Assembly: GCA_902801175.1 (NCBI GenBank)
Contig: CADCHF010000017.1
Location: 46,243-110,242, forward strand
Length of the DNA: 64,000 bases
Reading direction: 5' to 3'
Origin: an uncultured Coriobacteriaceae bacterium
Lineage (GTDB): Bacteria; Actinomycetota; Coriobacteriia; Coriobacteriales; Atopobiaceae
The notes below the pieces were generated by a model that did not search any database, was not told where the DNA came from, and was given only the letters and a program-made list of their open reading frames with translations. Shown here piece after piece: positions 8,375-17,060 of this stretch (position 1 is its first letter; every line of letters starts with the position of its first letter). The translations under genes and the position numbers were made by a program.

Positions 8375-9718
8375 TTACTCGGCCTTGAGGGCCGCCACGG
8401 TCATGTAGTTGTACGGCGCGTTGAAGTGCGGGAGGAAGAAGATGTCGAGCAGTGCCAGCTCGTCGATGGTGACCTTCTTCTCAACGGCAAGGCTAAACAT
8501 GTTGATGTTGCCACTCATGTCGTAGGTGCTTGCCAGCTGTGCGCCAAGGATGACGCGCGTCTTGGCATCGTAGACGATCTTGATGGTGGTGTCGGGGTTG
8601 TCGTGCTCAATGAAGGGAGCCTTCTGGCAGTCGGTGACCGTCGTGGTCTTGACCTCAATGCCCGCACGCTTGGCAGCGGCCTCGGTGAGGCCAGTCGAGA
8701 CCATCTTGAGATCAAAGATGCAGATGCCGCTCGAGCCCTGCACGCCCGGCGTCTCAAGAGCGGTGCCACAGATGTTGTGACCGGCAACGATACCGCTGCG
8801 CACGGCGTTGGAAGCAAGGGCAATGTAGCCCGGCTCGCCGTCAAGACCGTTGTTGAAGATGGTTGCGCAGTCGCCCACGGCGTACACGTCGGGGATGCTG
8901 GTCATCTGGTGACGGTCCACCAAGATGGCGCCGTTGCGCCAAAGCTCCATGCCCGAATCGGCCACGAGCGCATTGTTGGGCCTAAAGCCAATGCACACGC
9001 AGACCATGTCCACGTCGTAGGCGCCCTTGTCGGTGACCAGCTTGGTAACCTTGCCGTCAACGCCCTCAAAGTGATCGACGCCCTCGCCGTAGTGGGCCTC
9101 GATGCCGTTGTCCTCGAGGTTCTTGGCCATCATGGCGCTGAACTCAGGGTCAAAGTTGTTGGCCATGCAGGTGGGGGCCATGTCCACCAGCAGCGTGTGG
9201 CGGCCGTTGCGCTGGAAGGCCTCGGCGAGCTCCACGCCAATGTAGCCAGCGCCAACAACCGCGACGGTCTTGATGCTGGGGTCCTTGAGCTTGTCCACGA
9301 CCTCGGCCGCGTTCTGGAAAAGCTTCACCTGCTGGATATTCTCGAGGTCGCCGCCCTCAAAGCGCGGGATGATGGGGAGCGAGCCGGTTGCCAGCACAAG
9401 CTTGTCGTAGGACTCGGCATACTCGGTGCCGTCCTTGTCGGTGGCATAGACGACCTTTTTCTCAAAGTCGATGCGGTCCACCGGGCACTCCATATGGATG
9501 GTTGCACCCTTGGCCTCAAACTGCTCCTTGGTCTGATAGAACAGCCCGTCGGGACCGCTGATCTGGTTGCCAATCCAAAGGGCCATACCGCAGCCCAAGA
9601 AGCTGATGTTTGAGTTGGCGTCAAAGGCCACGACCTCGTTGCCCGCGTAGTTGTCAAGGATGGTATTGATGGTTGCGGTTCCAGCATGGTTGGCGCCGAC
9701 AACAACGATCTTGCTCAT
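8375..9718 (-). CDS. nox: NADH oxidase, probably water-forming (CoA-disulfide reductase family)
   Basis: FAD enzyme that oxidises NADH and reduces O2, removing oxygen in anaerobes and microaerophiles. The 447-residue protein has the N-terminal FAD fold VVVGANHAG, a single redox-active Cys43 in [10 protein letters not shown] (the cysteine-sulfenic acid of water-forming Nox), a second dinucleotide fold [13 protein letters not shown] near residue 157 and the FAD-contact YAVGDCA near 280, then the dimerisation domain. Length and order fit Nox of lactic streptococci. CoA-disulfide reductase shares the same plan and cannot be excluded. Monocistronic, with its own terminator. Confidence 0.88.
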   Translation of the reverse strand: MSKIVVVGANHAGTATINTILDNYAGNEVVAFDANSNISFLGCGMALWIGNQISGPDGLFYQTKEQFEAKGATIHMECPVDRIDFEKKVVYATDKDGTEYAESYDKLVLATGSLPIIPRFEGGDLENIQQVKLFQNAAEVVDKLKDPSIKTVAVVGAGYIGVELAEAFQRNGRHTLLVDMAPTCMANNFDPEFSAMMAKNLEDNGIEAHYGEGVDHFEGVDGKVTKLVTDKGAYDVDMVCVCIGFRPNNALVADSGMELWRNGAILVDRHQMTSIPDVYAVGDCATIFNNGLDGEPGYIALASNAVRSGIVAGHNICGTALETPGVQGSSGICIFDLKMVSTGLTEAAAKRAGIEVKTTTVTDCQKAPFIEHDNPDTTIKIVYDAKTRVILGAQLASTYDMSGNINMFSLAVEKKVTIDELALLDIFFLPHFNAPYNYMTVAALKAE

Positions 9719-10029
9719 AAGTGGGGCTCCTTCCCATTGGAGGTGTAGAACAGCTTAAATGTAGTTGTTCTAGCTGTGGCGCCCTCGCACCCGTCTGCCA
9801 GAGTGCCCAAATATACGGTGCAAATTGCAACAATCGCCCAAGGCAACTCTCAGGAACTTGAAAGTATTACGACGCTTACTTTTGCTGCTCCCGTTGTGTG
9901 ACGCAACGCTATGGCGAGGCCCTCGCAAAACGAGGGCCTAAGGGATCTACGAGCAGTAGTCTCTGTCGTGACGGCGGGGGCGCCGCGACTATCTGTAAGC
10001 CTGTTGAGCCAGCGTCACGACACCCTGCG
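9719..10029. other. Intergenic region between ilvN and nox with hairpins
   Basis: A hairpin with perfect 9-nt arms (AGGCCCTCG, 9917-9925 and 9931-9939) and a second inverted repeat with 10-nt arms (TGTCGTGACG, 9964-9973 and 10013-10022) lie downstream of ilvN. Both are plausible 3'-end structures of the leuA-ilvBN message; neither has a clear U-run. No gene is visible. Confidence 0.6.
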
Positions 10030-10539
10030 CTACAGCGTGTTGATCGTGCGCATCACCTGAGGACCGCGCTCTAGGCTGATGATGCCCGTGCGACAGACCT
10101 CAAGAATCTCAAAGTCGCGCATGAGGTCAATGAAGTTGTCAATGCGACGGCTCGTACCGGCAATGCGGAAGATAATGGAGTCGCGCGTGTAGTCGACGAT
10201 CTTTGCGTGGAAGGCGTCCGCGGCATCGAGCATCTGCCTGCGCTGCTCGTCGTTGTTCGCCATCTTGATGAGCAGCAGCTCGCACGAGATGGACTCGTCG
10301 GGATTAAATTCGCGAAACTCAATGACGTCGGGGAGCTTGGCCAACTGCGCCACCAGCTGCTCGCGGGCACGGTCGTTCTCGCCCTCAAACTGCACGGTGA
10401 TGCGCGACAGCTCCTCGGTCTCGGTTTCGGACACGGTCAGGCAGGTGATGTTGAACTGCCTGCGCCTAAACATGTTGGTCACGCGGTTGAGCACGCCGTA
10501 CTCGTTTCGCACCATGATGGCAATGCTGTAGATGTTCAT
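10030..10539 (-). CDS. ilvN: Acetolactate synthase small (regulatory) subunit
   Basis: Regulatory subunit that activates IlvB and confers feedback inhibition by valine. The 169-residue product has an N-terminal ACT domain (YSIAIMVRNEYGVLNRVTNMF, split here as the glycine-turn ligand site) and the C-terminal ALS_ss domain with GPQVMRTINTL at the end. The ATG at 10539 begins directly at the ACT domain and follows AGAAGGG; the frame is open 20 codons further upstream without homology. It is the last gene of the leuA-ilvB-ilvN operon, 129 nt after ilvB. Confidence 0.95.
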   Translation of the reverse strand: MNIYSIAIMVRNEYGVLNRVTNMFRRRQFNITCLTVSETETEELSRITVQFEGENDRAREQLVAQLAKLPDVIEFREFNPDESISCELLLIKMANNDEQRRQMLDAADAFHAKIVDYTRDSIIFRIAGTSRRIDNFIDLMRDFEILEVCRTGIISLERGPQVMRTINTL

Positions 10540-10668
10540 GTCGCAACCCTTCTCTTGCCCAGCGAGAAGCCCGTTCCCACGTGCGCTGCGCTCTGACATT
10601 GGTGTTCCAAGCCAGTGTAGTCGAACGTTCGCCTCCCGTCCGTTGGGGACGGGGGAGCCGAGACACCG

Positions 10669-12366
10669 TTACTGGCGATTCCCCAAGAGCCTGTCGACGT
10701 CGTCCATGTTGACCACAAGGTCCTCCATGGTGCCGCCCACGGGCAGCATTGGCGTCACAAACTCGTCCTTGTTGATGGGGCACTCGATAAGCGTGGGACC
10801 GTTGAACGCAAGAGCCTTCTCGAGGGCCTGGTCAAGCTCCTCGAGCGACTCCACGCGCTGCGCCTCGGCACCCATCGCACGGGCTATTGCCACGTAGTTG
10901 GCCTTGCGGGCAAGCGTGGTGTTGGAGTGGCGCTGACCGTAGAACAGCGACTGCCATTGACGGACCATGCCCAGCACGCCATTGTTGAGCAGGACCACTG
11001 TCACCGGGACATCATGGTCGGCCGCCGTAATGAGCTCAGCCATGTTCATGGCAAAGCAGCCATCTCCGCTCACGAGCACTGAGTGCTTGCCGGTAGCAAG
11101 CGAGGCACCTATCGCGGCACCAAGACCAAATCCCATCGTGCCAAGACCGCCCGAAGAAATGAAGGTCCGTGGCTGCGAAAAGCTCAGATGCTGCGCGGCC
11201 CACATCTGGTGCTGACCAACGTCGGTAACCAGCGGCATGTCCTGCTCGCGATGGCTGTTGATGACCTCCATGACGTTTTTGGGCGTCATGCCATCGCGCA
11301 CGTCCGCAAAGCTCTCCTCCCGCTGGCGCAGGGCCGCCACCTCGCGGTCCCACTCGGGATGCTTTGCCTCGTCAAGCAGTGGCAAAAGTCGCTCGAGCGC
11401 GCACTTAACATCGGAGCGCACATCAACCTGATCGATGAGCGTCTTGTTGAGCTCCGACGAGTCGATGTCAATGCGCACGACCTTGCCCGACGGCCTAAAC
11501 TTGCGGCGGTCGCCCGTCGATCGGTCGTTAAAGCGCGATCCCAGCGCAATCAAGCAATCGCAATCGTCCATGGCCATCGTACAGGCATAATGGCCGTGCA
11601 TGCCCTGCATGCCCAGAAAGCGCGGATGGTTGGTAGGTACTCCCGAGATGCCCATGAGCGAGCTGCCAATGGGCGCCCCAATGCGATCGGCAAGAGCTTG
11701 CACCAGCTCGCCCGCGCCAGAGGCAATCACGCCTCCGCCCATGTACACAAAGGGTCGCTTTGCCTTGTTGATGGCCGCCGCAGCCGCCTCAAGCACTTCT
11801 GGCGCAGGCACCCTATGCGGACGCGGCTCAATGGGAGACTTGGACTCAAAGCCGTAGCTCGCCTCTTGCACGTCCTTTGCAATGTCCACCAAAACCGGAC
11901 CGGGCCTGCCAGAGTTTGCCAGCGCAAAGGCCTCGCGAATGGTGTCCTGCAGACGAGCGATGTCGCGCACGAAGTAGTTGTGCTTGGTGATGGGCAGGGT
12001 GACGCCCGTAATGTCGAGCTCCTGAAAGGCGTCGGTGCCAATCACGCCACCAGCAACGTTGCCCGTGATTGCCACCACGGGAATGGAATCAAGATAGGCC
12101 GTGGCTATGCCCGTTACCAGGTTGGTTGCCCCAGGGCCAGAGGTGGCGAGCACCACGCCGGTACGACCGGTGGCACGCGCATAGCCATCGGCAGCGTGAG
12201 CCGCGTGCTGTTCGTGGGTGGTCTCGATATGGGTTATGCGCTCGGACTCGTCAAAGAGCGCGTCATAGATGTCGATGACCGTACCGCCAGGATAGCCAAA
12301 GATCGTTGTAACACCCTGGTCTATCAGGGTCTTTACCACTATCTGAGCACCGGTCAGCCTCTCCAT
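10669..12366 (-). CDS. ilvB: Acetolactate synthase large (catalytic) subunit
   Basis: ThDP- and FAD-dependent enzyme that joins two pyruvates, or pyruvate and 2-oxobutyrate, at the head of valine/leucine and isoleucine synthesis. The 565-residue protein has the three expected domains: GYPGGTVIDIYDAL with the catalytic Glu in ETTHEQHAAHAADGYARA, the central FAD-binding part, and the ThDP motif SGDGCFAMNMAEL...VLLNN near 425-460. GGGGGAGC lies just before ATG 12366. A strong hairpin occupies the untranslated gap after leuA. Confidence 0.96.
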   Translation of the reverse strand: MERLTGAQIVVKTLIDQGVTTIFGYPGGTVIDIYDALFDESERITHIETTHEQHAAHAADGYARATGRTGVVLATSGPGATNLVTGIATAYLDSIPVVAITGNVAGGVIGTDAFQELDITGVTLPITKHNYFVRDIARLQDTIREAFALANSGRPGPVLVDIAKDVQEASYGFESKSPIEPRPHRVPAPEVLEAAAAAINKAKRPFVYMGGGVIASGAGELVQALADRIGAPIGSSLMGISGVPTNHPRFLGMQGMHGHYACTMAMDDCDCLIALGSRFNDRSTGDRRKFRPSGKVVRIDIDSSELNKTLIDQVDVRSDVKCALERLLPLLDEAKHPEWDREVAALRQREESFADVRDGMTPKNVMEVINSHREQDMPLVTDVGQHQMWAAQHLSFSQPRTFISSGGLGTMGFGLGAAIGASLATGKHSVLVSGDGCFAMNMAELITAADHDVPVTVVLLNNGVLGMVRQWQSLFYGQRHSNTTLARKANYVAIARAMGAEAQRVESLEELDQALEKALAFNGPTLIECPINKDEFVTPMLPVGGTMEDLVVNMDDVDRLLGNRQ

Positions 12367-12386
12367 TGCTCCCCCAAGATGCGCGT

Positions 12387-12414
12387 GTGCCACAGGGAGG
12401 ATTCCCTGTGGCAC
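12387..12414 (-). other. Hairpin in the leuA-ilvB gap
   Basis: Perfect 12-nt arms (GTGCCACAGGGA) with a 4-nt loop, 20 nt before ilvB. There is no U-tract, so an intercistronic processing or stability stem is more likely than a terminator. Confidence 0.7.
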
Positions 12415-12472
12415 GTAAGTCGTTTTGGCGGTTGCGCCAGGCCCACAAACAGCCCAGCAGCAGCCAGCCTTG

Positions 12473-14002
12473 CTACGAACGAGAGCGCGTGGCCTGAATC
12501 ATGCGGTTGATGGCATTGATGTAGGCCTTGGCGCTCGACACGATGATGTCGTTGTCCGAGCCACGTCCATTGTAAACGCGTCCGTCAGGCGCCGTGATGC
12601 GCACCGTGACCTCGCCAATTGCGTCGATGCCGCGCGTAATTGCCTTGACTGCAAACTCCTGTAGGTCGCTCTCAATGCCAACCACCTTGTCGATAGCGGT
12701 GTAAGCGGCATCAACGGGGCCGGTGCCGGTGGCGCTCACCACATGCTTGGAGCCAAACTCGTCGGTAATGGTGGCAACGGCCGTGGGCACCAGCGGGTCA
12801 CCGCACTGAATCTGCAGCGCGTTGAGCGTGTAGATGGACGCGACCTCACGCTGATGCTCCTGAACGATGGACTCGAGGTCCTCGTCGTAGACTTCCTTCT
12901 TTTGGTCGGCAATCTCGAGGAAGCGCTCGTAGACCTTCTCAAAGGCCTCGTCCTCAAAGGTGTAGCCCAGCTCCTGCAGGCGATGGCGCAGTGCCGAGTG
13001 ACCGGAACGGGCAGACAGGATGATGTCGGAGCCACTGGCGCCAACCTCGGCAGGATCGATGATCTCGTAGGTAGAGCGCGACTTGAGCACGCCAGCCTGA
13101 TGCATGCCAGAGCTATGTGCAAAGGCGTTTGCGCCAACGATGGCCTTGTTGGCCTGGACGCTCATGCCAGTGATGCGGCTCACCAGGCGGCTCGCACGCG
13201 TGAGCTCGGTCGTCACGATGTCGGTATGGGCATCGAGGATGTCGCCGTGCATGCGAATGGCCATAACGACCTCTTCGAGCGCAGTGTTGCCGGCGCGCTC
13301 GCCCAGACCGTTGATCGTGCACTCGATCTGCGTGGCGCCAGCGCGAACGCCAGCAAGGGCCAGGGCGGTGGCCAGGCCAAGGTCGTTGTGCGCGTGAACG
13401 GCAATCTTGACGTTCTCGATGCCCTTCACGTTTTCGGAGACGTGCTTGACGATCTTTGCGTACTCGTCGGGCAAGCAGTAGCCAGTGGTATCGGGAATGT
13501 CGATAACCGTCGCGCCGGCATCCACCACAGCCTGAATCACTCGCACGAGATATGCCAGGTCGGCTCGACCTGCGTCCTCGGCATAGAACTCGACGTCATC
13601 AACGAGCGTCTTGGCGTGGGCAACCGCATGGGCGGCACGCTCCACGACCTCGTCCTCGGTGAGGCCCAGCTTGTCGTGGATATGAGTGGGAGAAACACCA
13701 ATGCCCGTGACGATACGGGGACGCGCCGCAGTCTTGAGTGCGTCGGCCGCCACATTAATGTCGTTCTCGGTTGCGCGGGCAAAGGCCGCAACGACGGCCT
13801 TGTCGCCGGCAATGGAGCCCACCTCAGAGACCGCGCGGAAGTCGCTTGCGCTCGACACCGGGAAACCAGCCTCGATTACGTCAACGCCCAGGCGAATGAG
13901 CTCGCGGGCAACGATGGTCTTTTCCTGCGAGTTCATTGAGCAGCCAGGTGACTGCTCGCCATCGCGCAGCGTGGTGTCAAAGATGTCGATCTTCCTGGTC
14001 AT
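12473..14002 (-). CDS. leuA: 2-isopropylmalate synthase
   Basis: Condenses acetyl-CoA with 2-oxoisovalerate, the first committed step to leucine. The 509-residue protein opens with IFDTTLRDGEQSPG, the substrate/metal loop, and has the metal-binding HAHNDLGLA near residue 205, then the C-terminal LeuA dimer domain that binds leucine as feedback inhibitor, with GRGSDNDIIVSSAKAY near the end. ATG 14002 sits where the conserved sequence starts and follows GAGAGG; the same frame stays open for 80 codons upstream but without homology. First gene of the leuA-ilvB-ilvN operon. Confidence 0.95.
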   Translation of the reverse strand: MTRKIDIFDTTLRDGEQSPGCSMNSQEKTIVARELIRLGVDVIEAGFPVSSASDFRAVSEVGSIAGDKAVVAAFARATENDINVAADALKTAARPRIVTGIGVSPTHIHDKLGLTEDEVVERAAHAVAHAKTLVDDVEFYAEDAGRADLAYLVRVIQAVVDAGATVIDIPDTTGYCLPDEYAKIVKHVSENVKGIENVKIAVHAHNDLGLATALALAGVRAGATQIECTINGLGERAGNTALEEVVMAIRMHGDILDAHTDIVTTELTRASRLVSRITGMSVQANKAIVGANAFAHSSGMHQAGVLKSRSTYEIIDPAEVGASGSDIILSARSGHSALRHRLQELGYTFEDEAFEKVYERFLEIADQKKEVYDEDLESIVQEHQREVASIYTLNALQIQCGDPLVPTAVATITDEFGSKHVVSATGTGPVDAAYTAIDKVVGIESDLQEFAVKAITRGIDAIGEVTVRITAPDGRVYNGRGSDNDIIVSSAKAYINAINRMIQATRSRS

Positions 14003-14514
14003 GGCATTGTTCCTCTCTATGATGCCCCAAGGGCAGGCTAAGCCGAATATCGGCCGCGAGAAGCTCTGATGAGGGTGAAGTGCGAATGGCGCCTTTGTTT
14101 GTGGCGCGGCGGCGCGCCTCGCGCGCCAATGCCCCCTGGCTAAGCTAGGCCAGGAGGGAGCTCGTAAGTCGCATCGGAAGGGCGCTGGAATCGCCAAGGA
14201 GAGCGCATGCTGCCATGCACTCGGCAATTCGCGTATTCGCACTTCCGGTCCGTGTCATCATGAGCTCCTTATGCGCATTCGTAGCCCCCATGGCTACGGT
14301 GTGTTGACTATGCCACAAGTAATCGGTTCTTCACCAAGGCTTTGCTGCGGGTTTGTAAAACCGAAACAATACGCAGGTCTTGCGGCCCTTATGGCTGGCA
14401 ATGTGTGCGTGCCAGCGGCCTATGTTGTAGGAGTGTGACAATATCGGCCAGTGGCGTGAGGTTTTCTATAATCGTTCTTTACCAAACAGGTATCAACGAG
14501 CATGGAGGACTGCC
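14003..14514. other. Divergent intergenic region leuA / XRE-cupin gene
   Basis: The left part holds the leuA leader described separately. The right part (14262-14514) must carry both promoters. A consensus-like TATAAT at 14467-14472 lies 42 nt before the XRE-cupin start, but no clear -35 box is seen at the usual distance. Confidence 0.45.
14145..14261 (-). CDS. Possible leucine-rich leader peptide for leuA
   Basis: A 38-codon frame begins ATGATG after a strong AAGGAG site. Six of its last 18 residues are leucine (…CALLG, ALP, MRLT, SSLLA), and the stop sits in a CCTGGC/GCCAGG stem. A very GC-rich stem (GGCGCGC/GCGCGCC, near 14128-14112) follows before leuA. This resembles a translated attenuator that senses Leu-tRNA. 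No U-run follows, so the mechanism and even translation are uncertain. Confidence 0.4.
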   Translation of the reverse strand: MMTRTGSANTRIAECMAACALLGDSSALPMRLTSSLLA

Positions 14515-15075
14515 ATGACCACCAATGACGAGGCACTCCGCGAGATTGGCCAGCGCATCGAGGGACTGCGCGAATCCTGCGACGTAACACGCGAGGAGAT
14601 GGCGGCTGACCTCGAGGTAAGCCTCGAGACCTACACAAACTGGGAAGAGTCAGGCGCTGACGTGCCCATCTCTGCCATCTATCACATGGCCCAGCGCTTT
14701 GGTGTCGAGTTCACCGAGATTCTCACCGGTACCGCCGCCAAGCTCAACACCTTCCAGGTGGTGCGCGCTGGCAAGGGCCGCGAGGTCGAGCGCTACCCTG
14801 GCTACCACTTTGAGGACCTCGCCTTCCGCTATCAGAACAAGATCATGCAGCCGCTCGAGGTCACCATCAACCCGTCGGACGCACCGGCAAAGCTGGTGCA
14901 GCACTCGGGCCAGGAGTTTAACCTGGTGCTCGAGGGCACCCTCATTGTGGTCTGGGGCGACCGCGAGTTTGTCCTGCAGCCTGGCGACAGTATCTACTTC
15001 AACCCCACGATCCCTCACGGGCAGCGCTGCGGCGGCGACGTACCCGCACGGTTTGTGACCGTCATCGCCGAGTAG
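14515..15075 (+). CDS. XRE-family regulator with cupin domain
   Basis: The 186-residue protein has an N-terminal XRE helix-turn-helix (about residues 8-62: REIGQRIEGLR, TREEMAADLEVSLETYTNWE) and a C-terminal cupin barrel (about 112-182) with LEGTLIVVWGDREF and PGDSIYFNPTIPHGQRC. Such HTH-cupin proteins bind a small metabolite in the barrel and control the adjacent gene. GGAGG lies 8 nt before the ATG. The ligase gene follows after 27 nt, so the regulator most likely controls its own operon in response to a carboxylic acid or CoA-related signal; that is inference. Confidence 0.9.
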   Translation: MTTNDEALREIGQRIEGLRESCDVTREEMAADLEVSLETYTNWEESGADVPISAIYHMAQRFGVEFTEILTGTAAKLNTFQVVRAGKGREVERYPGYHFEDLAFRYQNKIMQPLEVTINPSDAPAKLVQHSGQEFNLVLEGTLIVVWGDREFVLQPGDSIYFNPTIPHGQRCGGDVPARFVTVIAE

Positions 15076-15102
15076 ACCGCCAACCAACAGCATCGAGGAA
15101 TC

Positions 15103-16833
15103 ATGGACTACATTCTGAAAAAGTACTGCCCGCGCATCGAGTTTGACTCCTACGAGGACTTCTTTAGCAACTTCAAAATCAACGTGCCCGAGAACTTTAA
15201 CTTTGGCTATGACGTCGTGGACGAGTGGGCCCGCGTTGAGCCCGAAAAGAAGGCACTGCTGTGGTGCAACGATGACGGCGAGGAGCGCGAGTTTACCTTT
15301 ACCGACATCAGCCGCCTCTCCAGCAAGACGGCCCATGCCTTTGCAAAGCTCGGCATTGGCAAGGGTGACATCGTTATGTGCATCCTGCGCCGCCGCTGGG
15401 AGTATTGGGTAGTGGCAAGCGCCCTCTGCAAGCTCGGAGCCACGGTCATCCCCGCATCTCTGCAGCTCACGACCCACGACATTGTGTATCGCGCCAACAC
15501 CTGCAACGTCAAGATGATGGTCTGCGTTGCCGACGAGTACGTGAACACGCAGGTCGAAAAGGCCCTTCCCCAGGCCCCGAGCATTCAGAACAAGATCATT
15601 GTGGCTGGCGAGCGCGAGGGCTGGATCAACTTTGACCAGCTGATCTCGGACGAGCCCGACACCTTTGAGCGCCTTGTGGGCGACGCTGGCGTCACCTCCA
15701 AGGACATCATGCTCATCTACTTCACGAGCGGCACCACGGGCAACCCCAAGGCCGTCATGCACAGCTTTGCGCATCCGCTTGGGCACATCATTACCGCCAA
15801 GTACTGGCAGCAAGTACGCGAGAACAAGCTGCATATGAGCGTGACCGACAGTGGCTGGGCCAAGTTTGGCTGGGGCAAGATCTATGGCCAGTGGATCGCT
15901 GGCGCCGAGATCTTTGCCTACGACATGATCAAGTTTGTCCCCACCAAGCTGCTGCAGCACATGCAGGACTACAAGCTCACCACCTTCTGCGCGCCTCCCA
16001 CGATGTATCGCTTCATGCTGCAGGAGGATGTAGGCGCCTACGATCTCTCGAGCATCCAGAACTTTGCCACCGCCGGCGAGCCCCTCAACGCCGAGGTCAC
16101 CATCAGGTGGGAGCGCTTCACCGGCAAGAAGATCCGCGAGGGCTTTGGCCAGACCGAGGGCCCTGTGCTCTTGGCCACCTTCCCCTGGATCGAGCCCAAG
16201 CCAGGTAGCATGGGCAAGCCGAGCCCGCTGCTCAACATCAAGCTGCTCGACGATGACGGATACGAGGTCGAGGACGGCGACGAGGGTGCCATCTGCGTGA
16301 CCGGTCTCAAGGAGGCCTACCCGCCCGGACTCTTTGTTGGCTACTTTGGCAACAGCAAGGCGACCGAGGAAGCCGTTGGCGGCGAGTACTACAACCTGCA
16401 CGACATGGCATGGCGCGACATCGATGGCTACGTGAGCTTTGTTGGCCGCAACGATGACGTCATCAAGTGCTCTGGCTACCGTATTGGCCCCTTTGAGGTC
16501 GAAAGCGCGCTGGTCAAGCACGACGCAGTCATTGAGTGCGCCGTAACCGCGGCCCCCGACCCCATCCGCGGCAAGGTGGTTAAGGCCACCGTGGTTTTGG
16601 CCCGTGGCTATGAGCCCTCGCCGGAGCTTACCAAGGAGCTGCAGAACTGGGTCAAAAAGGAGACCGCGCCGTACAAGTACCCGCGCATCGTGGAGTACGT
16701 GGACGAGCTGCCCAAGACCATCGGCGGCAAGATCAAGCGCAAGCTCATTCGCACGCGCGACGGCGTGACGGACGACAAGGTTCACTCCCCCGCCTCCGAC
16801 ACCAGCCACGCGGACGAGTCGTGGCACAAGTAA
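15103..16833 (+). CDS. AMP-forming acyl-CoA ligase (acetyl-CoA synthetase-like)
   Basis: ANL-superfamily enzyme that activates a carboxylate with ATP and CoA. The 576-residue protein has the phosphate loop IYFTSGTTGNPKAV near 205, GFGQTEGPVLL near 348, the hinge region YRIGPFEVESAL near 462 and the C-terminal catalytic lysine in KTIGGKIKRK near 546. Overall pattern is closest to medium-chain/acetate ligases of the AcsM type rather than classical Acs. Exact substrate cannot be told from sequence. It is co-transcribed with the XRE-cupin gene and ends at a good intrinsic terminator. Confidence 0.9.
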   Translation: MDYILKKYCPRIEFDSYEDFFSNFKINVPENFNFGYDVVDEWARVEPEKKALLWCNDDGEEREFTFTDISRLSSKTAHAFAKLGIGKGDIVMCILRRRWEYWVVASALCKLGATVIPASLQLTTHDIVYRANTCNVKMMVCVADEYVNTQVEKALPQAPSIQNKIIVAGEREGWINFDQLISDEPDTFERLVGDAGVTSKDIMLIYFTSGTTGNPKAVMHSFAHPLGHIITAKYWQQVRENKLHMSVTDSGWAKFGWGKIYGQWIAGAEIFAYDMIKFVPTKLLQHMQDYKLTTFCAPPTMYRFMLQEDVGAYDLSSIQNFATAGEPLNAEVTIRWERFTGKKIREGFGQTEGPVLLATFPWIEPKPGSMGKPSPLLNIKLLDDDGYEVEDGDEGAICVTGLKEAYPPGLFVGYFGNSKATEEAVGGEYYNLHDMAWRDIDGYVSFVGRNDDVIKCSGYRIGPFEVESALVKHDAVIECAVTAAPDPIRGKVVKATVVLARGYEPSPELTKELQNWVKKETAPYKYPRIVEYVDELPKTIGGKIKRKLIRTRDGVTDDKVHSPASDTSHADESWHK

Positions 16834-16861
16834 CGAGCGGGCAAGGGCATTAACTTGAACG

Positions 16862-16893
16862 CGAGGGGCTGGCTTGCCAGTCCCTCCTTTTTT
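16862..16893 (+). terminator. Intrinsic terminator after the acyl-CoA ligase
   Basis: GAGGGGCTGGC pairs with GCCAGTCCCTC and is followed by C and six T. Confidence 0.9.
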
Positions 16894-16965
16894 GCGCACA
16901 GAGCCGTCGAGCTACCTACCTAGTCGCCTGTTAGATCACCTTTGGCACTGTTTTAGCTTTGGCTC

Positions 16966-17048
16966 GGCCCGTCGCGTAATTCCTCGTTGTTGTACCGTGC
17001 AGAAGAACATGCTGCACGGTACAACAACGAGGAATTACGCGACGGGCC
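16966..17048. repeat. Perfect palindrome with 36-nt arms (family B)
   Basis: Arms 16966-17001 and 17013-17048 are exact reverse complements over 36 nt with an 11-nt loop. It starts GGCCCGTCGCGTAATTCC. It lies between the converging ligase and helicase genes, 73 nt beyond a complete terminator, and is far longer than a terminator stem. Only one copy occurs in the window. Confidence 0.95.
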
Positions 17049-17060
17049 CATGCAGGCACT

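Noticed and set aside
11083..12510. Long plus-strand open frame opposite ilvB
   Set aside because: Shadow of ilvB, which has full family motifs; the antisense translation shows none.
12473..14242. An 80-residue N-terminal extension of LeuA starting at a GTG
   Set aside because: The added residues have no LeuA similarity and overlap the putative leader peptide; ATG 14002 has a ribosome-binding site and the conserved start.
14003..14514. T-box upstream of leuA
   Set aside because: No GGTGGNACCGCG motif on the minus strand here, in contrast to the trp leader.
14650..16899. A 749-codon open frame antisense to the XRE-cupin and ligase genes
   Set aside because: It mirrors the third-position GC of real genes on the other strand; its translation is low-complexity (Val/Leu/Ala/His-rich) with no known motif.
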